In this document: positions 34,906 to 46,785 of the stretch, piece by piece
How positions within the stretch are numbered: position 1 is the stretch's first letter
Layout of the letters: each line of letters starts with the position of its first letter
From: Mimachlamys varia
Lineage: Eukaryota > Mollusca > Bivalvia > Pectinida > Pectinidae
NCBI GenBank assembly: GCA_947623455.1
Contig: OX392527.1
Span: 6,878,001 to 6,942,000 of the forward strand
Direction of reading: 5' to 3'
DNA length: 64,000 nucleotides
Notes under the pieces: generated by a model
The model's input: only the letters and a program-made list of their open reading frames with translations
Told to the model about the DNA's origin: nothing
Databases searched by the model: none
Program-made: the position numbers and the translations under genes

Positions 34906-35577
34906 CTGTGAGGGGTGTAGAAAACCTCGGAAGGCCCTCAGAATAAATTCTCCTTCGTTGTTACCACTTTTCCTTGTGGCTACTACTATAAGAGGACTCC
35001 AGTTTGCGATGTTTGGGTGACTTGCAGAGGCAACCACCAGACGTCTCCTGCCCTTTATCCCTACTTGTTTAAGCCTGACACAGTTAGGGGGCACAATGGC
35101 AGTCTTAAAACGACCGAGGTCACACAGATCGCTAATTCTCTTACAGTGCTCATGGGCGGTCCTTCGACACCAAGCACACCAAACATCACAGATCTGAGGT
35201 AGCACGCCACAATCTTCACCACAAATGAAACATTTACTATACAGTGGTAGATTGCCCTGCACCCAGTGATGGAGGGTGCCCCGCCCTATCTCAGACACAG
35301 GCTTACAGTGGATCTTCTTGTCCGCTGCTTTCATGTTATGATCATCAACACACACTCCACAAGAGTCGCATGTCGCCCCATGTTTTATTCTGTAGTGGCC
35401 GATTGTACAGTAAGTTTGCTCAGGAAATATATCTATCATGTACCAGCGATGGCCACGGTGGATGTCCGGGGCACGGACCTCGTAGTGCTGGAGGCGATAA
35501 AGTCGATACATCTTCATCAAAACAAACGCCAGCACCATTAACATGACTATGATCAGGAACCATGATACAACATCCAT
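34906..35577 (-). CDS. DGKE: DGKE coding exon 1 (membrane helix, two C1 domains)
   Basis: Starts at ATG 35577: MDVVSWFLIIVMLMVLAFVL, a single hydrophobic helix followed by basic residues (KMYRLYRLQ). The first C1 domain has HRWYMIDIF, HGATCDSCGVC and HCKPV. The second starts HHWVQGNLPLYSKCFICGED and runs to DVWCAWCRRTAHEHCK. The kinase begins PLIVVATRKSGNNEGE. Donor cag|gtatag follows codon 224. The ATG is immediately preceded by tttttggtag, a possible acceptor, so a noncoding exon may lie upstream. The helix and C1 pair fit membrane-anchored DGKE. Confidence 0.93.
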
Positions 35578-35940
35578 CTACCAAAAAATTAAATAAAAAA
35601 TCAATTTTTAATACAGTACGTAAATATTATTGATTCATTACATGGAAGTAATTATAAAATGACGGAGTGATTGATTTAAATTCTACAAAAATGTTATCAG
35701 TTAATCTATATTACATAAAAAAATGGGTATGATTATTATAAACTATTCAAACGTGTATTCTATATTTAAACTACAAGAGTTTAACTAAGTCCAATTTAGT
35801 TCAATACTCTGTTCATGATTGGCACTAGCGTTTTACTATCCTAATATACAATGTACATGTACTTACAAGTGTACTAGTAAAAATGAAACCAAAGATGACA
35901 ATGCCACTATTTGAAATAATATTTTAACTTGAGCAATTAC

Positions 35941-36060
35941 CTGTGTGAACCCCATTTGAGCACCGTTTCATTGAAAGCAATCGGTATTGTTGAAAATCAT
36001 GGCTCTGAAAAGTAAACAAATACACGTGCACATTCTGAAATCGTGTCGTCATAGGCGGAA
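35941..36060 (-). promoter_or_regulatory. candidate DGKE 5' noncoding exon and promoter area
   Basis: Upstream on the minus strand, ttcacacag|gtaattg offers a donor at 35941/35940 that could join the acceptor just before the ATG. GC content rises here relative to the flanks. No TATA box is obvious. This is inference from splice-like strings only. Confidence 0.3.
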
Positions 36061-36707
36061 ATAATTTGTTGTTTATATGGCAACGGGAGATAATCAGAGA
36101 TGTTCGGGTAAATCAATGAAAAGATATGCACGTTATAAATATATAAAACAACATTTCAACTCATTATACAATTAACACAGGGCTTTATAAGGTCATACAA
36201 CCTGTAATAGCATGTGTAAATAATTAGACCCACCTATTGACCTAGTCGACCAGACCGGCCTAACACAGTCTGTCCGTCCGCCGACACTTCATGTTAGCTA
36301 CAGTAACGCCTGTCTGAAACACTTTCTGTTTACAACTTATATTCTTATCCTTATATGCATAATTGGTGATCTTTTCACATACTGTTGATCGGTCATTACA
36401 TGCGTTATTACTTCTACAATGCAGAAAACATGTCCAATGTTGATTCCGGAAGCGTACGTGTTTCAGGGGAGGTAACTATCAAGTACCAGTACGTACGTAT
36501 CGATCAGAACTATAGGTTGCACGTCAGAATTCCAATATACGCCAAATACTGCAATAAACAATATATGGTGATTAGCGTTACCGCATTATTTTTATATCAT
36601 AAACAGGGACACATATGTCTCTGTCAAAAGTGAGTGCATGTATCAATTAGCAGAAGTAACATCCATTTCTTTCATCTAAATATTACGTTTTTGATAGTAT
36701 AACGGGA
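36061..36707. other. upstream of DGKE, no gene seen
   Basis: Unique sequence with no recognisable frame, RNA or strong repeat. It may contain regulatory DNA for the divergent side of DGKE. Confidence 0.4.
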
Positions 36708-37746
36708 CATACATGTACATGTATGTACAAAACGATCGTATAAGTATAACCGGACATGTACAATATGATCGTTTTAGTCTAACGGAACATGTACAATATG
36801 ATCGTTTTAGTATAACGAGACATGTACAATATGTTCGTTTTAGTATAACGAGACATGTACAATATGTTCGTTTTAGTATAACGGAACATGTACAATATGA
36901 TCGTTTTAGTATACCGACATGTATAATATGGTCCTTTTAGTATAACGGGACATGTACAATATGATCGTTTTAGTATAACGGGACATGTACAATATGATCG
37001 TTTTAGTCTAACGGAACATGTACAATATGATCGTTTTAGTATAACGAGACATGTACAATATGTTCGTTTTAGTATAACGAGACATGTACAATATGTTCGT
37101 TTTAGTATAACGGAACATGTACAATATGATCGTTTTAGTATACCGACATGTACAATATGGTCCTTTTAGTATAACGGGACATGTACAATATGATCGTTTT
37201 AGTATAACGGGACATGTACAATATGATCGTTTTAGTATAACGGGACATGTACAATATGATCGTTTTAGTATAACGGGACATGTACAATATGATCGTTTTA
37301 GTATAACGGGACATGTATGATATGATCGTTTTAGTATAACGGGACATGTATAAAACGATCGTTTTAGTATAACGGGACATGTACAATATGATCGTTTTAG
37401 TATAACGGGACATGTACAATATGATCGTTTTAGTATAACGGGACATGTACAATATGATCGTTTTAGTATAACGGGACATGTATAAAACGATCGTTTTAGT
37501 ATAACGGGACAGGTACAATATGATCGTTTTAGTATAACGGGACATGTACAATATGATCGTTTTAGTATAACGGGACATGTATGATATGATCGTTTTAGTA
37601 TAACGGGACATGTATAAAACGATCGTTTTAGTATAACGGGACATGTACAATATGATCGTTTTAGTATAACGGGACATGTACAATATGATCGTTTTAGTAT
37701 AACGGGACAGGTACAATATGATCGTTTTAGTATAACGGGACATGTA
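36708..37746. repeat. 33-bp minisatellite, left part (~31 copies)
   Basis: Units contain acatgtacaatatgatcgtt followed by ttagtataacggg. Variants (ggacaggtac, gtatgatatg, gtataaaacg) are arranged in repeated blocks. The array is interrupted at 37745-37746 by the mariner element and resumes after 39086. Frames with KTIILYMSRY or YDRFSITGHV repeats are artefacts of a unit divisible by three. Confidence 0.95.
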
Positions 37747-39086
37747 CGAGGGGTGTTCCAAAAATAATGTCACTTGCATCGGTGCTCATATAGCGGAAGT
37801 GCTTTTGTTCATTTTAATTTGCTCTGCCCTTCAAAATACTCTCCGCCAGCCAGAACACACCTTTTTAGCCGGTCAATCCATTTTTGGAAGCATTTTTCAT
37901 ACTCTTCAATGGGTACACCCATCAGACTCTGATAAACAGCAGATCCAAGGGCATTTTTCGAATTGTACCTCCTTCCAGATAAATGATATTTAAGTTTTGG
38001 AAAGAGAAAAAAGTCGCAGGGGGCCAAGTCTGGCGAATACGGAGGCACGGTGCGGAAGGACGGTAACCTTCTTTGACTCCAAAAAGTCAGTCACAATACG
38101 TGCCTTATGAGCGGGTGCATTATCATGCAAAAGTCGGACATATTTAAGTCCTGTTTTGGGGCGGCGACTTTTGTAGTAGTTCTTCAACTTTCTCAGAACA
38201 ACGTTTTTATAGAACTTGCCTGTGACCGTTCTGCCTTTTGACACCGGGATTTGAATAACTGGACCCTTATTAGTGAAAAAATTTCATACAAAACCTTCTT
38301 TACCGTTCGTATTCGTTTGGCAATACTTGGGCGTCTGGCATTTTTAGTGGCCCATATTCGGTTGGCAACCTTCCGCTTTGGTTCAAAATAATACACCCAG
38401 GTCGCATCACCAGTGACTATATTATCAAAAGCCTTTTTACTATATTTTGGGTACATTTTGAGAATTTTTTTGCCATTGTTACACGCGTCTTCTTTTGCTC
38501 ATCCGTTAACAAATGGGGTATCCGTCTTGCATTTATCTTTCTAACTTTTAGTTGTTTCTTCAAAATTGCATGAACTCTTGCTAACGACAAGTTTGTCATT
38601 CGAGCCAATTGTCTTACGGTGAATCGAGCATCAGTTTGGAGGATATTTCGGATTTTTTCTATGTTACCTTTGGTCGTAGTTGTTGCAGGACGACCTGGGT
38701 GAGCAGCATCTTTCAATTGCTGCTACAAAGCACTAAATTTACACACCCACCTACAAACAGTCCTGTGAGACATTTGGCCCTCCCCATAAATGTCACACAC
38801 CTCGCGGTGAATATCTACAGCCTTTATGCCGAGTAATGACCTACCTTTTATATAGGCCCTAATTCCAAGAACATTTTCAGCTCGTTTTCGTGTCAATTTG
38901 TGTCTAGTCTAACGAATAGGCTATGCAACGATGTACACTGTACCGAGGCCAATGAACGTGTGGACGAGATACTTACCTGTGTCACGAGCCAGGGATCACT
39001 CAATCGACACGAGGTGGTTTTGTGCATAAATTGCACGATTTCCGCGAAATAAAGCACAGATGACATTATTTATGGAACACCCCTCG
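37747..39086 (-). mobile_element. mariner (D34D) transposon, complete ends, dead transposase
   Basis: 1340 bp with terminal inverted repeats beginning cgaggggtgttcca and sharing aaataatgtca inside. TA is present on both sides (37745-37746, 39087-39088), the standard mariner target duplication. Removing the element restores the minisatellite text acatgta|caatatg. No other array in the window is split this way. It is the only element here with both ends and target duplication intact. Confidence 0.95.
37809..38900 (-). pseudogene. mariner transposase pseudogene
   Basis: The transposase region has an N-terminal YIKGRSLLGIKAVDIHREVC, a GRP(A) hinge and a second helix-turn-helix (RFTVRQLARMTNLSLARVHA). 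The catalytic segments are VTGDATWVYYFEPKRK, HDNAPAHKA and YSPDLAPCDFFLFP. The spacing of 34 residues between the second and third Asp fits mariner D34D. It is broken: an in-frame stop before QQLKDAAHPGRP, and a 4-bp surplus (cgtg) just before PPYSPD near 38050, besides other frame changes. It cannot make an active enzyme as it stands. Confidence 0.9.
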
Positions 39087-39262
39087 TACAATATGATCGT
39101 TTTAGTATAACGGGACAGGTATGATATGATCGTTTTAGTATAACGGGACATGTAAAATATGATCGTTTTAGTATAACCGGACATGTACAATATGATCGTT
39201 TTAGTATAACGGGACATGTACAATATGATCGTTTTAGCATAACGGGACATGTACAATATGAT
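39087..39262. repeat. 33-bp minisatellite, right part (~5 copies)
   Basis: Same unit as 36708-37746, continuing in register after the mariner insertion, then decaying into related aacgggac motifs to about 39420. Confidence 0.93.
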
Positions 39263-39717
39263 CGTTTTAAGTCATTTGATAAATATAAAGGGACAAGTAG
39301 GCTATAATATGATCGTTTTTATTCATTAGATACGTACATGTATATATAACGGGACGTATATAAGGCTTTATACGTCTCTGCTTGAATAAACTTAAAAACG
39401 ACCGTTTTATACTTGTCCCGTTATACGTTATACATTTCTATTGTTTCTATATCTGTGATATTTAACAAATTGATGTTGTAATAAAGTACAATACAGATTT
39501 ATAGTCACGTTTTGTTGGTAATTTTTTGCCATACTTGATACAGGGGAGATAACCCTTACTGATATATACTGAGATTGTACATCATTCATACCAAACTGAT
39601 GAATCTTATTCCTAATAATCCTTACTGATGTTTGGATGATTAAATACGACATCGACAATCAACATTTGTGTATAATTAATTATAATGCTATTTGTTTTCT
39701 GATAGTTGTGGTATAAT
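39263..39717. other. no gene seen
   Basis: A decayed tail of the 33-bp repeat family (ataacgggacgt, gaccgttttatacttgtccc) and unique AT-rich DNA. No coding signal. Confidence 0.45.
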
Positions 39718-40558
39718 TGTACGATTTGGGTAGATTTGGGTAAGATCTGGGTAGATTTGGGTAGATTTGGGTAAGATTTGGGTAGATTTGGGTGAGATTT
39801 GGGTAAGATTTGGGTAATTTGGGTAAAATCTGGGTAGATTTAGGTAAGATTTGGGTAAGATTTGGGTAGATTTGGGTAATTTGGGCAAGATCTGGGTAGA
39901 TTTGGGTAAGATTTAGGTAAGATTTGGGTAAGATCTGGGTAGTTTTGGGTAAGATTTGGGTAAGATCTGGGTAAGATCTGGGTAAGATATGGGTAAGATT
40001 TGGGTAAGATCTGGGTAATTTGGGTAAGATCTGGGTAGATTTGGGTAAGATTTGGGTAGATTTGAGTAGGATTTGGTTAAGATTTGGGTAGATTTGGGTA
40101 AGATTTGGGTAGATTTGGGTAAGATTTGGGTAGATTTGGGTAAGATCTGTGTAAGATTTGGGTAGATTTGGGTAAGATTTGGGTAAGATTGGGGTAAGAT
40201 TTGGGTAAGATTTGGGTAGATTTGGGTAAGATCTGTGTAAGATTTGGGTAGATTTGGGTAAGATTTGGGGTAGATTTGGGGTAGATTTGGGTAAGATCTG
40301 GGTAGATTTGGGTAAGATTTGGGTAGATTTGAGTAGGATTTGGTTAAGATTTGGGTAGATTTGGGTAGATTTGGGTAAGATCTGGGTAAGATCTGGGTAG
40401 ATTTGGGTAAGATTTGGGTAAGATTTGGGTAAGATCTGGGTAGATTTGGGTAAGATTTGGGTAATTTGGGTAAGATTTGGGTAAGATCTGGGTAAGATTT
40501 GGGTAAGATCTGGGTAGATTTGGGGAAGATTTGGGTAATTTGGGTAAGATTTTGGTAA
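39718..40558. repeat. ~9-12-bp simple minisatellite (gggtaagat / gggtagattt)
   Basis: Interleaved short units tttgggtaagat, ctgggtagat and tttgggtaatt make about 840 bp of strongly strand-asymmetric DNA (G+T on plus). The minus strand gives a 296-codon NLTQILPKS artefact. Each gggtaagat also looks like a splice donor, but no exon source was found beside it. Confidence 0.92.
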
Positions 40559-41935
40559 AATATTCCACAAAATTACCGCCCCATATCACTCACATGCATT
40601 CACAGCAAAGTTTTTAAACACATCATAGTATCCAACATCATGACGCACATAGACCACCACAACCTCCTTACTCCACTCCAACATGGATTCTGCTCCAAAC
40701 AGAGCTGCGAGTCCCAACCCATCACCACATATATATATAACAATCTTGCAGAAGGGAAACAAACCGATATAGCCGTTATGGATTTTTCAAAAGTCTTTCA
40801 TAAAGTTGATCATAAAAAACTAATTTTCAAATTCTCACGTTTCGGAATCAATCCCCAAATTATTACCTGGATATAAAATTTTCTTGAAAATCGAAGCCAA
40901 AAAGTAGTTGTTGAAAATTCGGATTCCAGCACTTGTCCAGTACTGTCAGGCGTGACCCAAGGCTCTGGCCTGGACTCCTGTGTTTTCTTAATGTATATAA
41001 ACGATTTACCAAAGTCACTGAAAGTCAAATCCGTCTATTTGCTGATGACACCATCATTGATATGACAATAACATCAGAAACAGACTCAAAAATTCTTCAA
41101 AATGATTTCAACCTTTTAGAAAACTGGGAAAGAGAATGACTCATGTCCTTTAACCCTGACAAGTGCGAAATCCTAACTGTATCACGCAAACTAAACCCTA
41201 TCATATACAAATACATCTTAATTTGCACGAAAAAGAATTAGCACATACAAAGAAAACAAAATACTAAGACCTCACATATCAGACTTTTCATTGAACACAC
41301 ATATTGCCAATATCACAAACAAAGCAGAAAATACATTGAGATTCATACGTAGAAACATTTAAACAAACAATATGAAAACTAAAGAACAAGCCTATAAGAC
41401 ATATGTACGCCCACAACTAGAATACTGCAACACTATCCGGGACCCGTGGCAAAAACACTACAAAACAATGATTCAAAGAAGAGCTGCAACAATGTAGGCA
41501 CAATATAAATAATTACGAATACACGGACAGCGTTTCAGACATGTTAACGCTTTATGACCGCAGAAAGCACTCTTCTCTTATCATGATTTTCAAAATCAGA
41601 CATGGCCTAGTAGCAATCGAAAAAGACGAACTCCTTCTCGAAATCACAAATATGTCATTCCTCATTCGACCACAAACTATCACGCACAATCTTTCTATCC
41701 TCGAACCATCCGACTCTGGAACAATCTGCCACCAAATATGGCACAGAGCCTTTTTGTAACATCATTCAAATCAGGGCTCACACACACCACAAAACCCCAA
41801 AGAAAACACATAGAAATGTTTTAATCGCTTTTTATCTTAATGCTGGTATGCGTTTAAGGAACCGTTGCTGGTAGGGATTGGCCCAACCGCTCGGCACTAC
41901 TCAATGTGCATGCCAGTAGACTAATTAACCAGTAA
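40559..41935 (+). pseudogene. 5'-truncated, decayed non-LTR retrotransposon (LINE) reverse transcriptase
   Basis: The reverse transcriptase is spread over frames: PLQHGFCSKQSCESQPITT, then DIAVMDFSKVFHKVDHKKLI, then VVVENSDSSTCPVLSGV, IRLFADDTIID and the C-terminal part around MLTLYDRRKHSS and IFKIRHGL. FADD is the catalytic motif. The first catalytic Asp, normally in AF-D-KVDH, appears as His (VFHKVDH). Frame changes and stops occur near 40876, 41139 and later. The layout fits a CR1/jockey-like clade. The 5' end abuts the minisatellite directly, typical of truncated LINE insertion. Confidence 0.85.
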
Positions 41936-43390
41936 TATATGTTTTATTTAACAAAGGAAACAACAACAAAAAATTATCTTGTAATAAAAAGTAGTATAAA
42001 AATCCCAAGTTTCTAAGACAAACTAAAATAACGGTCTCCTCGACGGTGCGCCTCTATTTACTCTTCTTCACATAGAAGGACATAGAGTACACTGTTGTTG
42101 CTGATGTAAGCAAAATAAATAGTGAAAAAAAAAATAATAAAAAACCCAACTGAACATATAATCCGTCTTGGACCCATATATATTTAGTACATCTTCTGTC
42201 CATCGACCTATACCAACTCACTATAACAATGAAACTCAACCATTCACCCTACTTGGACACTGACTAGCTCTGTGAACCACATCTCTATAGCTATAACATA
42301 CCAGGACACGCTATATTCTCTTGAGCAATTCCTCTACCTTGGAAATCAAAGTTTGACAACATCTTTCAAACTTGAACATTTCTCTGGACCGTAACTTTTT
42401 CACAAAACCTTTATACTGGTTACCCAGCCTAATTGCTTCATCTAGTGACATTGGTTGATTCAAACACATATGTTACATGTTTCCTCATTTCAAAGTCTTA
42501 TATGCCTGCTATGAACTGGTCAACAACAAGTTGTCTCTAGAGTTAGAATCAGAATGACAATATCCTTTCCCAGCCAGGTCCTCCAAACAATTACCATACA
42601 CTGCCATGGTTTCAGTTTCAAACTTTGCTACTGTTGCTACTGTTTTGATGCTGTTTTGCAGCTGATGCTGTTGTTTCCAGCTGTTTTGCTGTTTGTCTGT
42701 TGTTTCTGGAAGAGTAAGCGTCTTATGTTTCATCGACGAGTCGGCACATACTTATGAGCATATTTTAAAACGCACACCTTCATACATTATCATACAAGGA
42801 TGGATGCAGAATATCTCAATGAGATTAAAATGGCACCAAAACTTGTTCACAGTCCTCATTAACCTACATTACTCAAAACTGTGTGTTGTTGGTCAGCAAC
42901 CGACATCTATCACAGATCTCGGTATCTAGAGCAAACCTTAGAACAACGAATGAACTGAAACATGTAAACGTCATACATGTACGTTGGAGGAGCTACGTGT
43001 AGTGATCCCCTTAAGGGTCGACGAAGGTCTGAGTTATTTTATCCTCGCGACGACTCTACAGGCTGCACTTCCCAGCCGATTGGCACGAAACTTAACACAA
43101 GTGCCCACAAACATCTCGCCTTGTCCGAGTTCGCGTTTCAACATTTCATGGTCAAAACAAGGTCACCATTACTAAAAAACAAATGTAAATGCAAACTGCA
43201 TCCCACCTTGTAAGAGTTCGTGTTTTAAATTTCTGTTGTCAAAAACTAGGTCACTGTTACTATAAATAGACTTTCGGTGTCATACATATATCCTTGGCGT
43301 GTATATACTTGCTCATAAACAGATTTTCTCTTCCCATTTCACTTTGTATTTCTGAAGTTGAAGCGTTAGGGTATTAGTATCGTCTGCGAT
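41936..43390. other. intergenic with degraded repeats, no gene
   Basis: Between 42960 and 43270 a motif with aaacttaacacaagtgcccac, then aggtcaccattacta and aggtcactgttacta, looks like a decayed interspersed repeat. Nothing else is supported. Confidence 0.4.
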
Positions 43391-43980
43391 GCCTTGTTGT
43401 ATTTTTAAGTGCGTTCAAAACAACCATTAGGTCGCGTGCCGTTGACGAAACAGCAACAGAAACGCCTTTCGCCAGACAATCTTCGTAAATTAGTCCAGAG
43501 AGTACCGTTAAAACAAAATAAACGCATCATCCAAAACGAAGGTTTTGTTCGGGCATACTTTATTCTAGGGAATATGAAAAAGGATGGTATTTAGTCATCC
43601 AGGGATACAGTGTAGAAGTGAGACCGAAACCACCAGTATATCCATGCATGACATAGACGGCGACATGTCAAACATCTTAAATCAAGACGATCTTCTTTTA
43701 CACGATAGAATGACGTTTTACGACAACAACAGTACATGTCCAGATCCCCAACAATACAGACACGATAGTGATATACCCTTTCATCATTGTAGTTAACGCA
43801 ACGGTTTTACCGAAAGATAACGCCGAAACAACAGAAGAGCCAAAACACTCTATTAAAGGTCTTATTTGGCAAAATTCATTCACGTTTAAAAACGGAAATG
43901 TTGATGAATCGATCGATTTAAAAATAACATCATTTGGAACGAAAGGTATGAATTTGTATATAGAGGACAGTCAGTGATTT
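43391..43980 (+). pseudogene. tentative Polinton/Maverick-like coding relic
   Basis: A frame at 43409-43594 reads VPLTKQQQKRLSPDNLRKLV, QRVPLKQNKRIIQNEGF. A basic stretch with L-x-x-L-R-K-L, K-x-K-R-x-I-x-Q and then G-F resembles a small protein I associate with Polinton elements, which usually continues GGFL. Further decayed frames follow to 43980 (IDGDMSNILNQDDLL; IKGLIWQNSFTFKNG). No polymerase, integrase or capsid gene is seen nearby, so the assignment is weak. Confidence 0.25.
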
Positions 43981-44375
43981 CAGGTTCAAAATTAATCTAG
44001 TAGACTTAGACTTCGTGATACAGATCTCTAAAACACGTCCATCCCGAAAACTTCCCTGACCACTTTCAGAGACGTAAAAATCCTCAGAGCTGGATAAGTA
44101 ATACATAGGATTTAGATAAAATGATAATAGTAGCTCCCACTCCACTGCGAACTACTCCAGCAACTCCTGTCACACAGAAATGAAGACACGTGGTGACGTT
44201 TCCCATCACAAAATCACCAGTCATACAGCAAGTAGTAGAACTCTACAATTGGCGAGAAACCATTGAAATGGGAAGATGATGATGACGATGATGAAACTAG
44301 CTACACTACTAGAAATGTTTATTTGTAGCTCCCCGATTACATTTCCCATTAACCAGTGTTGGAGACGTTGAAAAT
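43981..44375. other. no gene seen
   Basis: Unique sequence with a short gatgatgatgacgatgat simple repeat near 44275. Confidence 0.45.
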
Positions 44376-45118
44376 TAGTCGAGACACCACCCTTCAGATT
44401 GACTTGGTCGAGACATTACCCTTCAGATTGACTTGGTCGAGACATCACCCTTCAGATTGACTTAGTCGAGACATTACCCTTCAGATTGACTTGGTCGAGA
44501 CATTACCCTTCAGATTGACTTGGTCGAGACATTACCCTTCAGATTGACTTGGTCGAGACATTACCCTTCATATTGACTTTGTGGAGACATCACTCTTCAG
44601 ATTGACTTGGAGGAGACATCACCCTTCAGATTGACTTGGTCGAGACATTACCCTTCAGATTGACTTGGTCGAGACATCACCCTTCAGATTGACTTGGTCG
44701 AGACATTACCCTTCAGATTGACTTTGTGGAGACATCACTCATCAGATTGACTTGGAGGAGACATCACCCTTCAGATTGACTTGGTCGAGACATCACTCTT
44801 CAGATTGACTTTGTGGAGACATCACCCTTCAGATTGACTTTGTGGAGACATCACCCTTCAGATTGACTTGGTCGAGACATCACCCTTCAGATTGCCTTGG
44901 TCGAGACATCACCCTTCAGATTGACTTGGTCGAGACATCACCCTTCAGATTGCCTTGGTCGAGACATCACCCTTCAGATTGACTTTGTGGAGACATCACT
45001 CTCAGATTGACTTGGTGGAGACATCACCCTTCAGATTGACTTGGTCGAGACATTACCCTTCAGATTGACTTTGTGGAGACATCACTCTCAGATTGACTTG
45101 GTGGAGACATCACCCTTC
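44376..45118. repeat. 30-bp minisatellite, ~25 copies
   Basis: The unit is gagacatcacccttcagatt plus gacttggtc. Variants cattaccc/catcaccc and ttggtcg/tttgtgg/ttggagg are mixed in blocks. No neighbouring exon contains the sequence. Confidence 0.93.
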
Positions 45119-45646
45119 AGGTTTTCGTATCGTCAAGGGCCCATCATTAGTTAAATTGTTAGATTTCACGGGAAATTGGTTTTGGAAGGAAACATTTGGG
45201 GAGTTTTATGGCACATATCAAACAAAGTTTCTATTCCATCTATGTCTGTTGTCCGTCGGAAGAACCTCAGATGGAAGGTGATACGAGAGTGCCCTTAATA
45301 TTGATGGTCTTCATAGAAAATGATCCTGGACATGTCATAAGAGAATAATTTCTGTTAATTCTTTACCTAGCTCTCCACCAAAGACTATATCAAGACATTG
45401 AAATAATGCTTATATATATATATATACGATACGGGACGGCCAATTCCATTCGGGAAGGGAAAGGTGTAGCTACGTTAACTTTCAGAAGACGATTGTTAGG
45501 CATACTCTGAACACCAAATTATTTACATAAGGACCTACCTTTGTATTTAAAACAACCTTCAAAACTGTGCAATCATGTACAAATTTAAAAGATAAAGCCA
45601 GCAGCTGTACCGTAAAGTTCATTATCTGCCGGATAATTCTAATTCA
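45119..45646. other. no gene seen
   Basis: Short unique spacer between two arrays, with a (ta)n run near 45412. The open frame 45093-45281 starts in the array and has no recognisable content. Confidence 0.45.
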
Positions 45647-46785
45647 ATGTCCCTGATTTATCGGCGGTATTACTGTATCGTTATGTCCCTGATTTATCGG
45701 CGGTATAACTGTATCGTTATGACCCTGATTTATCGGCGGTATAACTGTATCGTCATGTCTCTGATTTATCGGCGGTATAACTGTATCGTCATGTCTCTGA
45801 TTTATCGGCGGCATAACTGTATCGTCATGTCCCTGATTTATCGGTGGTATAACTGTATCGACATGTCCCTGATTTATCGGCAGTATAACTGTATCGTTAA
45901 GACCCTGATTTATCGGCGGTATAACTGTATCGTTATGACCCTGATTTATCGGCGGTATAACTGTATCGTAATGTCTCTGATTTTTCGGCGGTATAACTGT
46001 ATCGTTATGCCCCTGATTTATCGGTGGTATAACTGTATCGCCATGTCCCTGATTTATCGGTGGTATAACTGTATCGCCATGTCCCTGATTTATCGGCGGT
46101 ATAACTGTATAGTAATGTCTCTGATTTATCGGCGGTATAACTGTATCGTAATGTCTCTGATTTATCGGCGGTATAACTGTATCGTCATGTCTCTGATTTA
46201 TCGGTGGTATAACTGTATCGTCATGTCTCTGATTTATCGGCGGTATAACTGTATCGTTATGTCTCTGATTTATCGGTGGTATAACTGTATCGTTAAGACC
46301 CTGATTTATCGGCGGTATAACTGTATCGTTAAGACCCTGATTTATCGGCGGTATAACTGTATCGTTATGTCCCTGATTTATCGGCGGTATAACTGTATCG
46401 TCATGTCTCTGATTTATCGGTGGTATAACTGTATCGTTAAGACCCTGATTTATCGGTGGTATAACTGTATCGTCATGTCCCTGATTTATCGGCGGTATAA
46501 CTGTATCGTCATGTCCCTGATTTATCGGTGGTATAACTGTATCGTCATGTCTCTGATTTATCGGCGGTATAACTGTATCGTCATGTCTCTGATTTATCGG
46601 CGGTATAACTGTATCGTCATGTCTCTGATTTATCGGCGGTATAACTGTATCGTCATGTCTCTGATTTATCGGCGGTATAACTGTATCGTAATGTCCCTGA
46701 TTTATCGGTGGTATAACTGTATCGTCAAGTCATGATCATTGATTTATCGGCGGTATAACTGTATCGTCATGTCTCTGATTTGAAG
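45647..46785. repeat. 36-bp minisatellite, ~32 copies
   Basis: The unit contains ctgatttatcggcggtataa and ctgtatcgtcatgtc. The unit is 12 codons, which produces a 362-codon plus-strand frame (MSLIYRRYNCIV repeats) that is an artefact, with no signal peptide, composition break or start context suggesting a protein. Confidence 0.94.

Larger units (their letters stand above)
11754..35577 (-). other. DGKE: DGKE gene span (nine coding exons, complete coding sequence)
   Basis: Diacylglycerol kinase epsilon phosphorylates diacylglycerol to phosphatidic acid at membranes. Coding exons on the minus strand, in order: 35577-34906, 34511-34368, 33393-33245, 32852-32804, 30510-30400, 16456-16385, 16206-16076, 14207-14096, 11876-11754. 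All introns are GT-AG and all phases agree; the total is 1563 nt, 520 residues plus stop, against 567 in human. The order is an N-terminal hydrophobic helix (about residues 6-23), two C1 zinc fingers (about 43-98 and 104-165), the catalytic domain with GGDGT at 254-258, and the accessory domain ending in MQVDGEPW. The N-terminal helix with two C1 domains and no EF-hand, SAM or ankyrin region identifies the epsilon type. Intron 5 (30399-16457) is 14 kb and contains another gene on the opposite strand. Confidence 0.92.

Noticed and set aside
37809..38716. Several separate small genes on the minus strand
   Set aside because: They are pieces of one frameshifted mariner transposase between the two inverted ends.
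39680..40570. 296-codon minus-strand NLTQILPKS frame
   Set aside because: Short-unit G/T-rich minisatellite; no start context or domain.
45647..46735. 362-codon open frame of 12-residue repeats
   Set aside because: Artefact of a 36-bp minisatellite. No N-terminal non-repeat domain, signal or gene context.
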